This document shows positions 7,988 to 16,998 of a stretch of DNA of 64,000 nucleotides, in pieces. Both the position numbers and the translations under genes were made by a program. The DNA comes from Candidatus Limnocylindrales bacterium (GTDB taxonomy: Bacteria > Moduliflexota > Moduliflexia > Moduliflexales > JAUQPW01). The notes under the pieces are model-generated. The model worked only from the letters and a program-made list of their open reading frames with translations, searched no databases and was not told the DNA's origin. Position 1 is the stretch's first letter. Every line of letters starts with the position of its first letter. The DNA lies in assembly GCA_035559535.1 (NCBI GenBank), contig DATMBG010000032.1:83040-147039 (forward strand). The letters run 5' to 3'.

Positions 7988-9886
7988 ATGGGATTCCTTA
8001 CGAAATTTCTAAAAAGCCTGATTCGAGAACCCGATCAAAAAAAAGTAAAGATCAAGAAGATCAGACCTCTGGGTAAAATTCGGCCCCGACATCTTCAAAA
8101 GGGGGGTTACTATATTGGATTAGAAATCTGGAAGCGGGGGTTAGAACAGTTCTTACGGGCCAATCAACGAGAAACCAAAATTGAGCGTGAGCGGGATCAG
8201 AATCTCCCCAGGGTTTACTATCAACTTCCGGATAGTGTGACCATTTCGGTAGGTAAAGAAATCCGCAAGCACCTTAATTTACTCGAAGAGGATGCTGAAA
8301 GGGCCATTCAAGAAAGATATCAGGCCTTTGTCCGGGGTCATGCCCAGTATCGCGAAGAGGATCATCGAGAGGGGATTCAGGTTCACTGGCAACTTAATCT
8401 CTACCTTCCCGATACGGGCTTTACTGCAGCCGTTCGAAGGTCTCCTTCCGACGAGGAGGTTGCGGCAAAATTGCGGCTTATAGAGCCTAAAGATGTTTTG
8501 TTGGAAACCAATGAATATCCTATTTTGAAATCCCAGGGAAATCTCTTTGTAGGAGCAGACGTGGGGGAGAATAATTTTCAAATTGAGACCCTGGCCAGGG
8601 ATCATTTTTCCATCAACCGAATAGGAAAGAACTTCCAGGTTTTTCACACCGGATCTGAGGGAAAAACCGAAATTCAACGGGAGGGGAAAATTATTTCCCT
8701 TTCTTCAAAGGGGGATCGATTAATCCACGGAGATCGAATCCTGGCCTATTATGGGGGAACAACCTATGTGTTTGAATTTACCGATCTGGAAGTCCCCTCA
8801 TACCGGGAGCGGAGAGTTGCCTATCTCGAAGAACGAGCTTTTTATATCGTCACCCAGGATACCTATGAATACCCCCGCGTATTCTTGGGGGAAATTCCCT
8901 CCGGTTCGTATCAGGCAGGTCCCTTTCTCCGGTGGTTTCTCCCAGAGTTTGAAAATGAAAACTCCCCCGTGGTCATTTTTTATGAACCGACCAAGAAAAG
9001 GTTTTATCTTAAAACCTTATCCGAAAAAGTTCCGGTTAAGATAGGACCAGAGGAAATCTTCGTAGGAAAACATTTAACCCATGGGGATGTTCTGCAAATT
9101 GGAACCACGGAGCTACTTTTTGAAGAGTTTCAAAGCGAGGGGGTCGTACGTCTGGAAATCCTCTCCCCCCTGGTAGAGCATCCCCCTTACCGGTTAACCA
9201 AACAGGTTACGAAGCTCCGTCCTATTACCCTTTCGGGAAGTCAGAGTGGTCCCGGGTTTATTTCTCTCCAGGATCCTAAACTTCCAGATGTGGCCGCACA
9301 AATTTACTATCAAGAACCCTATTTCTGGATCGAGATCGGTCAAAGAAAACCGGAAAAGTTGGCCTTCGGGCAGGAAATTCAACTGGGCCAATCGATCCTG
9401 CGAATTATGCGGACGTCTCTCCACCCCCGGTGGAAAGCCCGATTTACCTTGATTAACCGGGATCAACGAAGGATTTATCCGCTGGCCAATATCCTTCAGG
9501 AAAGTTATGAAGAAAATAAGTGTATTCTGGGAGATGGGCCTTCCTTGACCCGTAATAGCTTTTGGTTAGAGGATGATATGGATGTGATATCGGAACAACA
9601 TGCCCAGTTCAAAGCTAAAAGCCGGAAACTGGTCGAGATAACAAACTTAAGTACTTCCCGACCTATCTGGATCCTGTCTCCCGGTGGGATTTTTTTAAAA
9701 GAACTTCTATGGGCAAAACCTGATGTCCATGGAAATATCATTTTACCCGGGGAGTCTATGGAACTACGCAAAAACCAACGAATTGTCATCGGACCCTATG
9801 AATTCGAGTATAATGGACCGGGTCCTTCTTCACTCCTGGGGTACGATGAAGCCGAAGCGAAGTTGAAAGATCCGTGGGAGAACTAG
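7988..9886 (+). CDS. FhaA-like protein with about four FHA-like domains
   Basis: This 632-residue soluble protein has no signal peptide or membrane segment. Residues about 1-150 resemble the FhaA N-terminal domain (LPRVYYQLPDSVTISV, then LYLPDTGFTAAVRR). Four FHA-like beta-sandwich segments follow, at about 175-275, 280-400, 410-500 and 505-620. The clearest are the first (NLFVGADVGENNFQIE, HFSINRIGKNFQVF) and the last (CILGDGPSLTRNSF, ISEQHAQFKA). FHA domains bind phosphothreonine peptides; several of these copies lack an obvious Arg/Ser/His set and may only be structural. A kinase and a phosphatase follow on the same strand, so it is likely a phospho-dependent scaffold. No T6SS genes are present, although FHA-kinase-PP2C trios often occur with them. 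Confidence 0.72.
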   Translation: MGFLTKFLKSLIREPDQKKVKIKKIRPLGKIRPRHLQKGGYYIGLEIWKRGLEQFLRANQRETKIERERDQNLPRVYYQLPDSVTISVGKEIRKHLNLLEEDAERAIQERYQAFVRGHAQYREEDHREGIQVHWQLNLYLPDTGFTAAVRRSPSDEEVAAKLRLIEPKDVLLETNEYPILKSQGNLFVGADVGENNFQIETLARDHFSINRIGKNFQVFHTGSEGKTEIQREGKIISLSSKGDRLIHGDRILAYYGGTTYVFEFTDLEVPSYRERRVAYLEERAFYIVTQDTYEYPRVFLGEIPSGSYQAGPFLRWFLPEFENENSPVVIFYEPTKKRFYLKTLSEKVPVKIGPEEIFVGKHLTHGDVLQIGTTELLFEEFQSEGVVRLEILSPLVEHPPYRLTKQVTKLRPITLSGSQSGPGFISLQDPKLPDVAAQIYYQEPYFWIEIGQRKPEKLAFGQEIQLGQSILRIMRTSLHPRWKARFTLINRDQRRIYPLANILQESYEENKCILGDGPSLTRNSFWLEDDMDVISEQHAQFKAKSRKLVEITNLSTSRPIWILSPGGIFLKELLWAKPDVHGNIILPGESMELRKNQRIVIGPYEFEYNGPGPSSLLGYDEAEAKLKDPWEN

Positions 9887-9891
9887 CGGGG

Positions 9892-9954
9892 AACAGAGGG
9901 GTGAGGAAGTGTGGGGAGATAGAAATCCCCCTCACATTTCTACACCCTCCTGTT
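9892..9954. repeat. Imperfect inverted repeat before the kinase start
   Basis: A purine-rich left arm (9892-9920) and pyrimidine-rich right arm (9926-9954) pair imperfectly over about 28 bases. The right arm ends 7 bases before the kinase ATG at 9962, where no Shine-Dalgarno sequence is seen. It could lower expression of the kinase relative to the FHA gene. Confidence 0.5.
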
Positions 9955-9961
9955 GGTTTTA

Positions 9962-11563
9962 ATGACCGGTATTACTGCGGAAGAATTTATCCGACGCAAA
10001 TCCCATAATCGACTCAAATTCGTAAGGGAAGTGGGTCGGGGTGGCTTTGGAACCGTCTATCAATTCGAGGATACGGCCACCCAGCAACCGGTCTGCGTAA
10101 AGGTTCTAAGTAATGATCTGTTTAACCGATTAGGAAAAGATGAACAGCGCCTGAAGTTCTACGAACAGGAAATTCAAAATCTAGAGGCCTACCGGTTTAA
10201 ATCCAATATCGCCCATTTATACGCACCCCTTTATGAAGATGAAACTTTTCAGTTTTCTCAAGGAGATCCTTACCTTTTCCTGGCCATGGAATTTGTAGAG
10301 GGGGAAGATTTAGGTTATGAAAAAAGTGCCATTGATAACTTCCGAATAGACCATACCGAATTGGCCATTCATCTTATATTCCAGCTCTGTTCGGCCCTCC
10401 ATAGCATCCACCTTCGAGGTCAATACCATCAAGATCTGTTTCCCGATAACCTTCGGGTTAGCATGGGTCCTTCAGGGAAAAAAGATCATCTGGTGGTATT
10501 GGACCTGGGTCATGTCCGGGCTTATAAACGGAAGTCCCACAGTGCCCTCTCCAATATCGGTATGTACCATCCTCCTGAAACCATTTATAGTGGTTTCGAA
10601 AAATTCACCTCCATCCGTAATGAACGGATTCGATACTTCGACCGGAGCGATATTTTTTCCTTGGGGGCCCTTTTCTATGAAATGCTTCAACTGGCTCAGC
10701 ATCCAGATGACCGCGGAGGACCCTTTACTTTTTTTAAAGATATTGCGGAGTCTTTCGAACTCTTTATTTTGTTTTATGAAACGTATACTGAAACAAGCGA
10801 CCCGGATCTTTCCCAAAACTGGCGGGCTTGCTTCGAGAAGTACGATAAGCGAGGCCTCATTCCCAAGCATGAAGAAAAAAGAGAGAAGTTTAAAGATCTG
10901 CTCCAGGAGGTAGGTTTGGACACCCGCATTGCTGACAGCCTCCACCTCTTACCGTCCCATCGCCCGGATATCGAGACCCTTCTAACCATTTTCTGTAATT
11001 ACTTCCTCAAACAAGGAAAAAGTCTCTTCCGAATAGGAGAACCTGCCGGCTATACCAAGTGCCTTTACTGGCTTGAACGGATCACCCGCCACTTTCGAGA
11101 AGTAGAGCAAGAGGCAAAAAGTAATGACTTTATATCTCTTCGGGATAACCCCATGCTCAACCATATTCAACGTAACCTGAAAGTTTATATAGAGGCTTTG
11201 CTGGGGATTGGAAAGAGTTATTATCTCTTAAAGGATCCCTCCTGGGGAACCCATTTCAAAAAAGCCTGGTTTACCTTTAACCTGTTTGATCATACCCTTT
11301 CGATTTCTCAGAAGAAAGATATAGGGGCTAAAGCAGCCATCAATTACGCGTTTTATTTATCTGAGTTGAACAGACACCAGGAAGCCATAGAAATCCTGTG
11401 TCAGGTGGGAAGACCTTTACATCCTTCTCTACAGCCCATTTTTTTCAATAATCTGGGCTCGCTTTATCAACAAATTGGAAAAACCGATGAAGCCGAACAG
11501 TGCTTTAAACAGATGAAAATGGAGAGAAAAATGACTTCTATGCCACTGGGAGATGAGATTTAG
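9962..11563 (+). CDS. Cytosolic Ser/Thr protein kinase with C-terminal TPR-like region
   Basis: This 533-residue kinase has a glycine loop GRGGFGTVY (residues 25-33), ATP-binding lysine in CVKVL (K47), a catalytic loop HQDLFPDN (H156, D158, N163) and a magnesium-binding DLG (181-183) in place of DFG; PPE at 204-206 matches the APE motif. HRD is HQD, but the core K, D, N and D remain, so activity is plausible. Residues about 390-530 look like alpha-helical TPR repeats. There is no transmembrane segment, unlike PknB-type receptor kinases. ATG 9962 is preferred over an in-frame TTG at 9953. It sits between the FHA protein and a PP2C phosphatase, and likely substrates are the neighbouring FHA and envelope proteins. 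Confidence 0.85.
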   Translation: MTGITAEEFIRRKSHNRLKFVREVGRGGFGTVYQFEDTATQQPVCVKVLSNDLFNRLGKDEQRLKFYEQEIQNLEAYRFKSNIAHLYAPLYEDETFQFSQGDPYLFLAMEFVEGEDLGYEKSAIDNFRIDHTELAIHLIFQLCSALHSIHLRGQYHQDLFPDNLRVSMGPSGKKDHLVVLDLGHVRAYKRKSHSALSNIGMYHPPETIYSGFEKFTSIRNERIRYFDRSDIFSLGALFYEMLQLAQHPDDRGGPFTFFKDIAESFELFILFYETYTETSDPDLSQNWRACFEKYDKRGLIPKHEEKREKFKDLLQEVGLDTRIADSLHLLPSHRPDIETLLTIFCNYFLKQGKSLFRIGEPAGYTKCLYWLERITRHFREVEQEAKSNDFISLRDNPMLNHIQRNLKVYIEALLGIGKSYYLLKDPSWGTHFKKAWFTFNLFDHTLSISQKKDIGAKAAINYAFYLSELNRHQEAIEILCQVGRPLHPSLQPIFFNNLGSLYQQIGKTDEAEQCFKQMKMERKMTSMPLGDEI

Positions 11564-11567
11564 GTAA

Positions 11568-11673
11568 GTTGTCTGTCATAGCTTTGTAGTAAAGATCCGG
11601 ATGGCTTGTTTGCACAGATTATAGCCGGGCTTCAGGGCGAGGAAAGGAGGACTTCTACAAAACAACGGACAAC
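11568..11673. repeat. Inverted repeat with GTTGTCCGTTG-type arms, before the PP2C gene
   Basis: The left arm (11568-11589, beginning GTTGTCTGTCA) and right arm (11655-11673, complement GTTGTCCGTTG then TTTTGTAG) are imperfectly complementary. The right arm ends 13 bases before the phosphatase ATG. The same core occurs in inverted repeats at 28160-28233 and 33688-33751. Confidence 0.55.
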
Positions 11674-11686
11674 GAGGGATGGATCC

Positions 11687-12541
11687 ATGAAGATTTCTTG
11701 TTTTGCCATATCCTGTCCTGGTAAGGACACGGTGATCAATCAAGATCGATTTTTGTGTTTTAAAGAGATCTCAGATAAAATTCTTTTATGGGAAGATGGC
11801 TTTTTTAGTCTTCGAACCCAGGAGTATGTCCGGTATGGATATCTTTTTGCCATTGCCGATGGGCTTGGTGGCCATAATGCCGGGGAAGTAGCCAGTAACC
11901 AGGCCATTCGGCTTCTTTGGAAGCGGTATTATTCCGGTCACCCGGATCCCTCCCCGGATATCCTGGATCGGCTCAGGGAAATCTTTCGCCAGGCCCATGA
12001 AGAGATCAGGATCCTTTCCCGTTCTAAATTTGAATACCGGGGAATGGGTACGACCCTTACCGCCGCTATCTTAAAGGAGGAAACCCTCTACTGGGCCCAT
12101 ATTGGAGACAGCCGCCTCTATAGAATTAATGATTCCCTGGGAATCCAACAGCTTACCGAGGACCATACGTTAATAGCCCGTGGGATCCGGGAAGGTTTTT
12201 TAAACCAGGAAGATATTACAAAAAATCATAAAGGAGCACTTTACCAGGCTATTGCCGTAAGTCCCCAACTGGAAGTTCAAGTCGGTCAGCAAAGGCTCTC
12301 TCCTCCAGAGTGGATCTTGCTCTGCTCCGATGGGCTTACCGATGTGCTGGATGAAGGGGCAATGGAAGAATTATTTAGAGGCCAGATCCTCAGGGAGGAA
12401 AATAGAAGGGCCTTTTCAAACGTACAGGCCCCTGTTTTGCTTTCTATGAGTCCAAAGGAAGCCTGTGAAAGGCTTGTAAAAGCTGCGGATAAGATGGGGC
12501 GGGAAGATGATGTGACCATTGTGGCGATTAAAATCGAATAA
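11687..12541 (+). CDS. PP2C-family Ser/Thr protein phosphatase
   Basis: This is a 284-residue single-domain PP2C. It has NQDRF near residue 19, the metal-binding ADGLGGHNAGEVAS (D58, G59), ANIGDSRLYR-like AHIGDSRLYR, LLCSDGLTD and the terminal GREDDVT. All acidic residues that hold the two metal ions appear to be present. ATG 11687 is chosen because the phosphatase fold begins there; an upstream in-frame start at 11606 would add a Gln/Arg/Thr-rich tail lying inside an inverted repeat. It is expected to reverse phosphorylation by the adjacent kinase. No membrane segment is seen. Confidence 0.88.
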   Translation: MKISCFAISCPGKDTVINQDRFLCFKEISDKILLWEDGFFSLRTQEYVRYGYLFAIADGLGGHNAGEVASNQAIRLLWKRYYSGHPDPSPDILDRLREIFRQAHEEIRILSRSKFEYRGMGTTLTAAILKEETLYWAHIGDSRLYRINDSLGIQQLTEDHTLIARGIREGFLNQEDITKNHKGALYQAIAVSPQLEVQVGQQRLSPPEWILLCSDGLTDVLDEGAMEELFRGQILREENRRAFSNVQAPVLLSMSPKEACERLVKAADKMGREDDVTIVAIKIE

Positions 12542-12549
12542 AATCTCAC

Positions 12550-13700
12550 ATGATGCGCATTTTCTCTTTAGCTACTTTATCCAGCCTGATTTTTCCTCTT
12601 CTTTTTCTGAATGGTTGTGGAGAGGATAAAAATAGTTTTACCATACCCATACCCCCCGGGGCTCCCATATCTTCCGGTATTCTGACGGCAAATCCGGGAA
12701 CTGTAGAAGCCGAAGGAACTTCTGTGATCAGTGTCACTTTAGAATCTATTTCGATACCTCCCCAGAATCTGATTTTTAATTGGTCTGCCCAACGGGGAAC
12801 GATTACGGGAAACGAAAGTACAGTCCTTTATCAGGCCCCGACTACCCCGGGAGAGGATACGGTATCGGTCCAGGTCATCGATGCGAGTTCACCGGTAGGA
12901 ACTCAGGTTATTGCAACGGGAAATATTGTCCTGATGATAATACCCAGGCCTACGCCGACACCAACCGGATCTCCAACTCCTTCGCTTACCCCTTCTCCTG
13001 AAACAACCCCCACCCCAGACTCCCAGGAGAAAGAAGAGAGAAAGCTCCTGAATAAAGCTCCCAGGTTGGCTTACTGACTCCCACGCCCGTTGAATCCTCG
13101 GCGCCTCTCTTTACATCCCCTAGGGGGGAAACACCCAGTTCCGGAATTACACCAACCCCCCGAATTTCTTCTACTCCTCCTCCGGTTAGCACGCCCCGGC
13201 CAACTCCCATACCCCGAAGAACCCCTGTTCCTACCCCCATGCCAAGTCCTACTTCGGTTTTGGTTCCAGGTCCCATTGAAGTTCCTTTACCTACCCCCAC
13301 TTCAACTCCGATCCCGGTTCCCAATCCAACCAGGTTCCTACCTCAACTCCAATTCCCACATCCACGCCGACTGCAACTCCTCATCCGACATCTGTACCCC
13401 CCATGATGCCCACTGCCGTTCCAACCTCCACTCTTTCCGGTGAGCCAACCCCTTTCCCTACTTTAACTCCCGTGACTCTGCCAACGGCTACACCGACGGT
13501 TTTACCCAACCGACTCCTATCTCTCTACCCTCAAAAGTGCCTGTTCCGGTTCCATCGGCAACACCTGTAATCCTTCCAGATCCCACCAAAACGTCTAAAC
13601 CGGGTAAGACTCCGAAACCCAGTAAAACTCCGAAACCCCCCAAGATGATGAGGACGATGAAGGGGAAGAAGATAATGGTCCCGGTCGCAGTAATAATTAG
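12550..13700 (+). pseudogene. Pro/Thr-stalked lipoprotein gene with four apparent frameshifts
   Basis: The frame from ATG 12550 gives a signal peptide with lipobox LNGC (Cys about 23), an Ig-like domain (about 45-130) and the start of a Pro/Thr-rich stalk, then stops at 13077. Stalk-like coding of the same composition continues in frame 3 to about 13330, frame 2 to about 13505, frame 1 to about 13640, then frame 3 to a TAG at 13698-13700 with an acidic C-terminus (DDEDDEGEEDNGPGRSNN). All four shifts have the same sign, and each is removed by adding one base at a homopolymer run (CCC near 13063, CC near 13330, CCC or TTTT near 13503, C6 at 13636-13641). That restores a single 384-residue protein. 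The cause may be homopolymer sequencing errors, slipped-strand phase variation or decay. It would be an outer-membrane lipoprotein with a long extended stalk. Confidence 0.75.
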
Positions 13701-13798
13701 TACTTCTTAATTTACTTAAACTTTAATCGACCGGGGTCTGTTCCCCATATTCTTCAAAAAATCGGTCTTTGACCCTAGTGGGATTTACTCAAGCTTCA

Positions 13799-13857
13799 GG
13801 GAAGTGGCCTATGGGCGGCCATCCCAGAATCTAAAAATCCCCCGGCTCCGGCAGGGG
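13799..13857 (+). other. Two small hairpins in the leader of the OMPP1-type gene
   Basis: A stem of GGGA/TCCC enclosing TGGCC/GGCCA (13799-13825, 2-base bulge, 7-base loop) is followed by a C-rich/G-rich stem (CCCC 13839-13842 with GGGG 13854-13857). They lie about 95 bases before the next start codon. They could terminate the upstream transcript or regulate the porin-like gene. I do not recognise a known riboswitch consensus. Confidence 0.3.
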
Positions 13858-13949
13858 TAATACCAATCTGTAGAAGTATCGAAAAAGAAATTTGCCTTTA
13901 AGGTAAATTGATACCATTTTAAAAGTAGGATAAGGTGAAAGGAAACATT

Positions 13950-15272
13950 ATGGGATACGTGAAAAACTTTTGGGGTGGTATTATTTTTCCTGGGATAATT
14001 ATAGCCGGTTTTATCGTTCAGGCTTTCGCTTTAACCAATGAAGAGACCTCTTCACAACTTCAATTTAACTTTAATCTTCCCGGAGCCAGGGCTTTGGGAC
14101 AGGGTGGTGCCTTTCTTTCCACGGCAGATGATGCCACGGCTTCGGCGGCGAATCCCGCCGGGCTTGTCATACCCCGACGACCCGAATTTTTAACCGAAAT
14201 TCGATTCACCCGTTTTACAACCTTAGATGTTCCTGTGGAAGGGACTCCAACCTTAAATCCCAATGGTCAACCAACAATCCAGATTTTTACAGAAGATTTC
14301 ACCAGCGGAACGATTACTTCTCCTTCCTTTTTAAGCTTTGCTTATCCAGCTTCAACCCAGCGCTTTTCTCTGGCTGTATTTCGGCAAGAGCTGGCAAATT
14401 TTACCCAGGATTTTGAAATAGGTCGCATTGTGATTCCTATCACGGGAGCCAGCGATGTTGAGATATTTCCGGTCAGCAGCCACCTGGATTTCAAAATAAC
14501 CAACCTGGGGGGTTCCATGGGAGTCGAACTGGCCCGGGGTTTTTCCATTGGGGTAACGATCCAGGCATCGACGCTCAATATAGATTCCGAGCTAACCCGA
14601 TTTGATCCCACCCGGATCAATCAGGTTTTTAATTCAACAGTCGATGAATCCGCTACGGCCCCGAGCCTTATTTTGGGTGGCTTATGGAAGCTTTACCGAA
14701 CCCAAACACCCCTCAAAGAATTGTCGGTAGGAGGGGTATTTCGAAGTGGACCTCGATTCGATTTAACCGAATCCATCAATTTTAGTATCGTTCCAGGGCA
14801 AACAGGTACCACTGTAGATTATACGGTCAAGGTGCCGGATGTTTATGGGGCAGGAGCTTCTTATCGTCAAGGAGGTCTGTTAACTTCAGATGATACCATC
14901 ACCTTCTCCCTGGATATTATTCACATTCAATATTCGGATTTATTGGAAAATTTCCAAATTACGCTGGCCGGTGCCAGTCCTGAAGAATTTACTGTTCAGG
15001 ATGCCACTCAAATCCACGGAGGGGTGGAGTATAGCTTTTTTTCCGGAACAACCCTTATTTCTTTGAGGGGAGGATTCTTTACCGATCCAGATCATAGCAT
15101 TACCTTCCAGGGAAATGATCTTCGTTTTCTGGTTCTTTTTCCAGAACGGGAGGATCAAACCCACGTTACTTTTGGTGGGGGAATTTCTCTGGGGAGACTC
15201 CGTATTGATGGAGCCGTTAATTTAGCGAATTCTATTTCTGAAGGGGTTATCACGGCGTTTTATCGGTTTTAA
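13950..15272 (+). CDS. OMPP1/FadL- or PorV-like outer-membrane beta-barrel protein
   Basis: This 440-residue exported protein starts at ATG 13950, preceded by AAAGGA; a GTG at 13935 is in frame but less well placed. After a signal peptide ending near AFALTNEE, the mature N-terminus has the family hallmark NLPGARALGQGGAFL then DDATASAANPAGL. The rest alternates polar and hydrophobic residues as expected of a 14-strand barrel and ends in an aromatic residue (TAFYRF*), the usual outer-membrane assembly signal. Relatives take up hydrophobic compounds or act as accessory barrels. It follows the stalked lipoprotein and precedes the TPR-PEGA protein on the same strand, so it may be the surface component of this locus. 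Confidence 0.8.
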   Translation: MGYVKNFWGGIIFPGIIIAGFIVQAFALTNEETSSQLQFNFNLPGARALGQGGAFLSTADDATASAANPAGLVIPRRPEFLTEIRFTRFTTLDVPVEGTPTLNPNGQPTIQIFTEDFTSGTITSPSFLSFAYPASTQRFSLAVFRQELANFTQDFEIGRIVIPITGASDVEIFPVSSHLDFKITNLGGSMGVELARGFSIGVTIQASTLNIDSELTRFDPTRINQVFNSTVDESATAPSLILGGLWKLYRTQTPLKELSVGGVFRSGPRFDLTESINFSIVPGQTGTTVDYTVKVPDVYGAGASYRQGGLLTSDDTITFSLDIIHIQYSDLLENFQITLAGASPEEFTVQDATQIHGGVEYSFFSGTTLISLRGGFFTDPDHSITFQGNDLRFLVLFPEREDQTHVTFGGGISLGRLRIDGAVNLANSISEGVITAFYRF

Positions 15273-15357
15273 GGACCTCCGGTCCATGTCCGTTGTGACT
15301 TCTCATAGACTCCAAACCATAGACCCAAATCGTCTACAACAGCAACGGATAAAAACA

Positions 15358-16950
15358 ATGCGTAAAGCAACTTTCCTGATCGTCCTTTTTTTAATAACCT
15401 GGGGGCAAGTGGCAAAGGCCGCCAAGGAGTGGTATGACTATTACCAAGATGGGCTTCAGGCCATGAAAAATCAGAGATGGCGGGAGGCCGTAGAAAATTT
15501 TGAGAAAGCCGTTGCCGAAAACCCACAGCCAAGAAAGCGGGTCGTAACGCCGGGGAATTGGATTCTGACCGATTATTATCCTTACCTTCAACTGGGGATT
15601 GCTTACCTTCGTCTTGGACAGCCGGAAATAGCTGAAAAATACCTGAATAAAGCCTTAGCCTTTGAGGTAGAACCCAGGGTGGAGGTTTATCGGTATTTAG
15701 CCGAAGTAGATGAGATAAAGAAGCGCTCCCTGGAGAGACGCTATACGGACTTAAAGGAAGAAAAAAATAGCCCGGAGCGTGGATTACCTCTTCCGGAGAC
15801 CCCGACACCGGTACCCATCAAGGTTCCAACTCCCACTCCGGTTCCGACTCTGGTTCCAACCCAGATTCCAACTCCTACGATTCTGGAAGTGGATTTAACC
15901 CCGGTTCAAAAACCCCCTCCTATGGTTCCACCCCTTCCCACCCCCCGGATTCCAGAGACTGTCATTCCAACTCCTACACCCCTGGTACTGACAGGAACCT
16001 TATTTATCGATAGTGTTCCTTCTGAAGGAACGGTTCTCTTAAATGGTCAAAAAAGAGGGGAAACTCCGTTAAACCTCATTGTAAAAGAGGGTGTTTACGA
16101 GGTAGAGATTATAAAACGAGGGTATCCCGGGTATCGAACCAGGATAACCGTTCAACCTAATCAATTGAATAAGTACCTCTACGCCTTGGGGGAATATGAT
16201 TGCGATTATGATTCCTCGGCAGATCGAAATCCCGCCCGGGCTATTAATCTGGAAACTTTTATGAAATCAGATCAGGCCGCGGAGGTGGATTATGACAAAG
16301 GGGATTGCACGGACTGGTTTAGTGTAACAATTCCCAGGGAGGGAAAATGGACCTTTGAGATTCAACTCCTCGATAACCTGAAAGCCAATATCGAAGTGGG
16401 GGTTTATGGTCCGGATAACAGTACAAAACTTCTGGGTACAGGGACCCGAGACTTCAATCATACGGAAATGATTCGTTTTACCCCCGAGACTTTTATACCC
16501 CCCGGCCTTTACTATCTCAGGATTCATGCCAGGGGTAGGGGAGACCGGGCCCTGTATAAACCCATGTATGAACTTACGGAAGAAGTCGTTTTAGTTGAAA
16601 CTCCCGTTGTAGCTGCTCTAACGCCAACCCCCCTTCCAACTTCTACGCCGCTCCCAATCCCAACGGCACAAGCCGTTCAAGAGTCCAGACCCAACACCCA
16701 ATGGCCTGAGATTTCCATTACCATTCCCTATGCTCTTCTGGCTCTGGCTTCCGTCGCGTTTTGTCTGGCTTTTGTGGCGATTGTGATGACCCTCAAATCA
16801 AAATCCAGATATCCGTCCAGACCCAGACCGCCTTTTGAGGGGATCAGGAAAAATCCCCCGGCGGGACCCCTCGAAAAATCTAAATCAGAAATTCTAGAGG
16901 AAGAAGATGAAACCTTATTTTTAATGAAAATGGATCTTCGAGATAAATGA
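15358..16950 (+). CDS. TPR-PEGA envelope protein with C-terminal membrane anchor
   Basis: This 530-residue protein starts at ATG 15358, directly before a signal peptide (MRKATFLIVLF). Domains in order are two TPR-like repeats (about 25-115), a Pro/Thr-rich linker of PTP-type repeats (about 135-220), a PEGA domain (GTLFIDSVPSEGTVLLNG, about 223-290) and a PPC-like beta-sandwich with DWFSVTIPREGKWTF (about 295-425). A second Pro-rich linker, one transmembrane helix (about 463-487) and a 45-residue acidic tail (SEILEEEDETLF) follow. The tail would be cytoplasmic and contains a Thr that the neighbouring kinase and FHA protein might use (inference). Its C-rich linker remains open, unlike that of the frameshifted lipoprotein. 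Confidence 0.78.
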   Translation: MRKATFLIVLFLITWGQVAKAAKEWYDYYQDGLQAMKNQRWREAVENFEKAVAENPQPRKRVVTPGNWILTDYYPYLQLGIAYLRLGQPEIAEKYLNKALAFEVEPRVEVYRYLAEVDEIKKRSLERRYTDLKEEKNSPERGLPLPETPTPVPIKVPTPTPVPTLVPTQIPTPTILEVDLTPVQKPPPMVPPLPTPRIPETVIPTPTPLVLTGTLFIDSVPSEGTVLLNGQKRGETPLNLIVKEGVYEVEIIKRGYPGYRTRITVQPNQLNKYLYALGEYDCDYDSSADRNPARAINLETFMKSDQAAEVDYDKGDCTDWFSVTIPREGKWTFEIQLLDNLKANIEVGVYGPDNSTKLLGTGTRDFNHTEMIRFTPETFIPPGLYYLRIHARGRGDRALYKPMYELTEEVVLVETPVVAALTPTPLPTSTPLPIPTAQAVQESRPNTQWPEISITIPYALLALASVAFCLAFVAIVMTLKSKSRYPSRPRPPFEGIRKNPPAGPLEKSKSEILEEEDETLFLMKMDLRDK

Positions 16951-16998
16951 CTCTTTGTGGCCTTCCCGCTCAAAGGCAATAGGGACTTTTCTAGATTT

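Noticed and set aside
13799-13857. Cyclic di-GMP or other known riboswitch in the OMPP1 leader
   Set aside because: The two hairpins do not match the conserved nucleotides of the riboswitch classes I can recall; kept only as a low-confidence structure.
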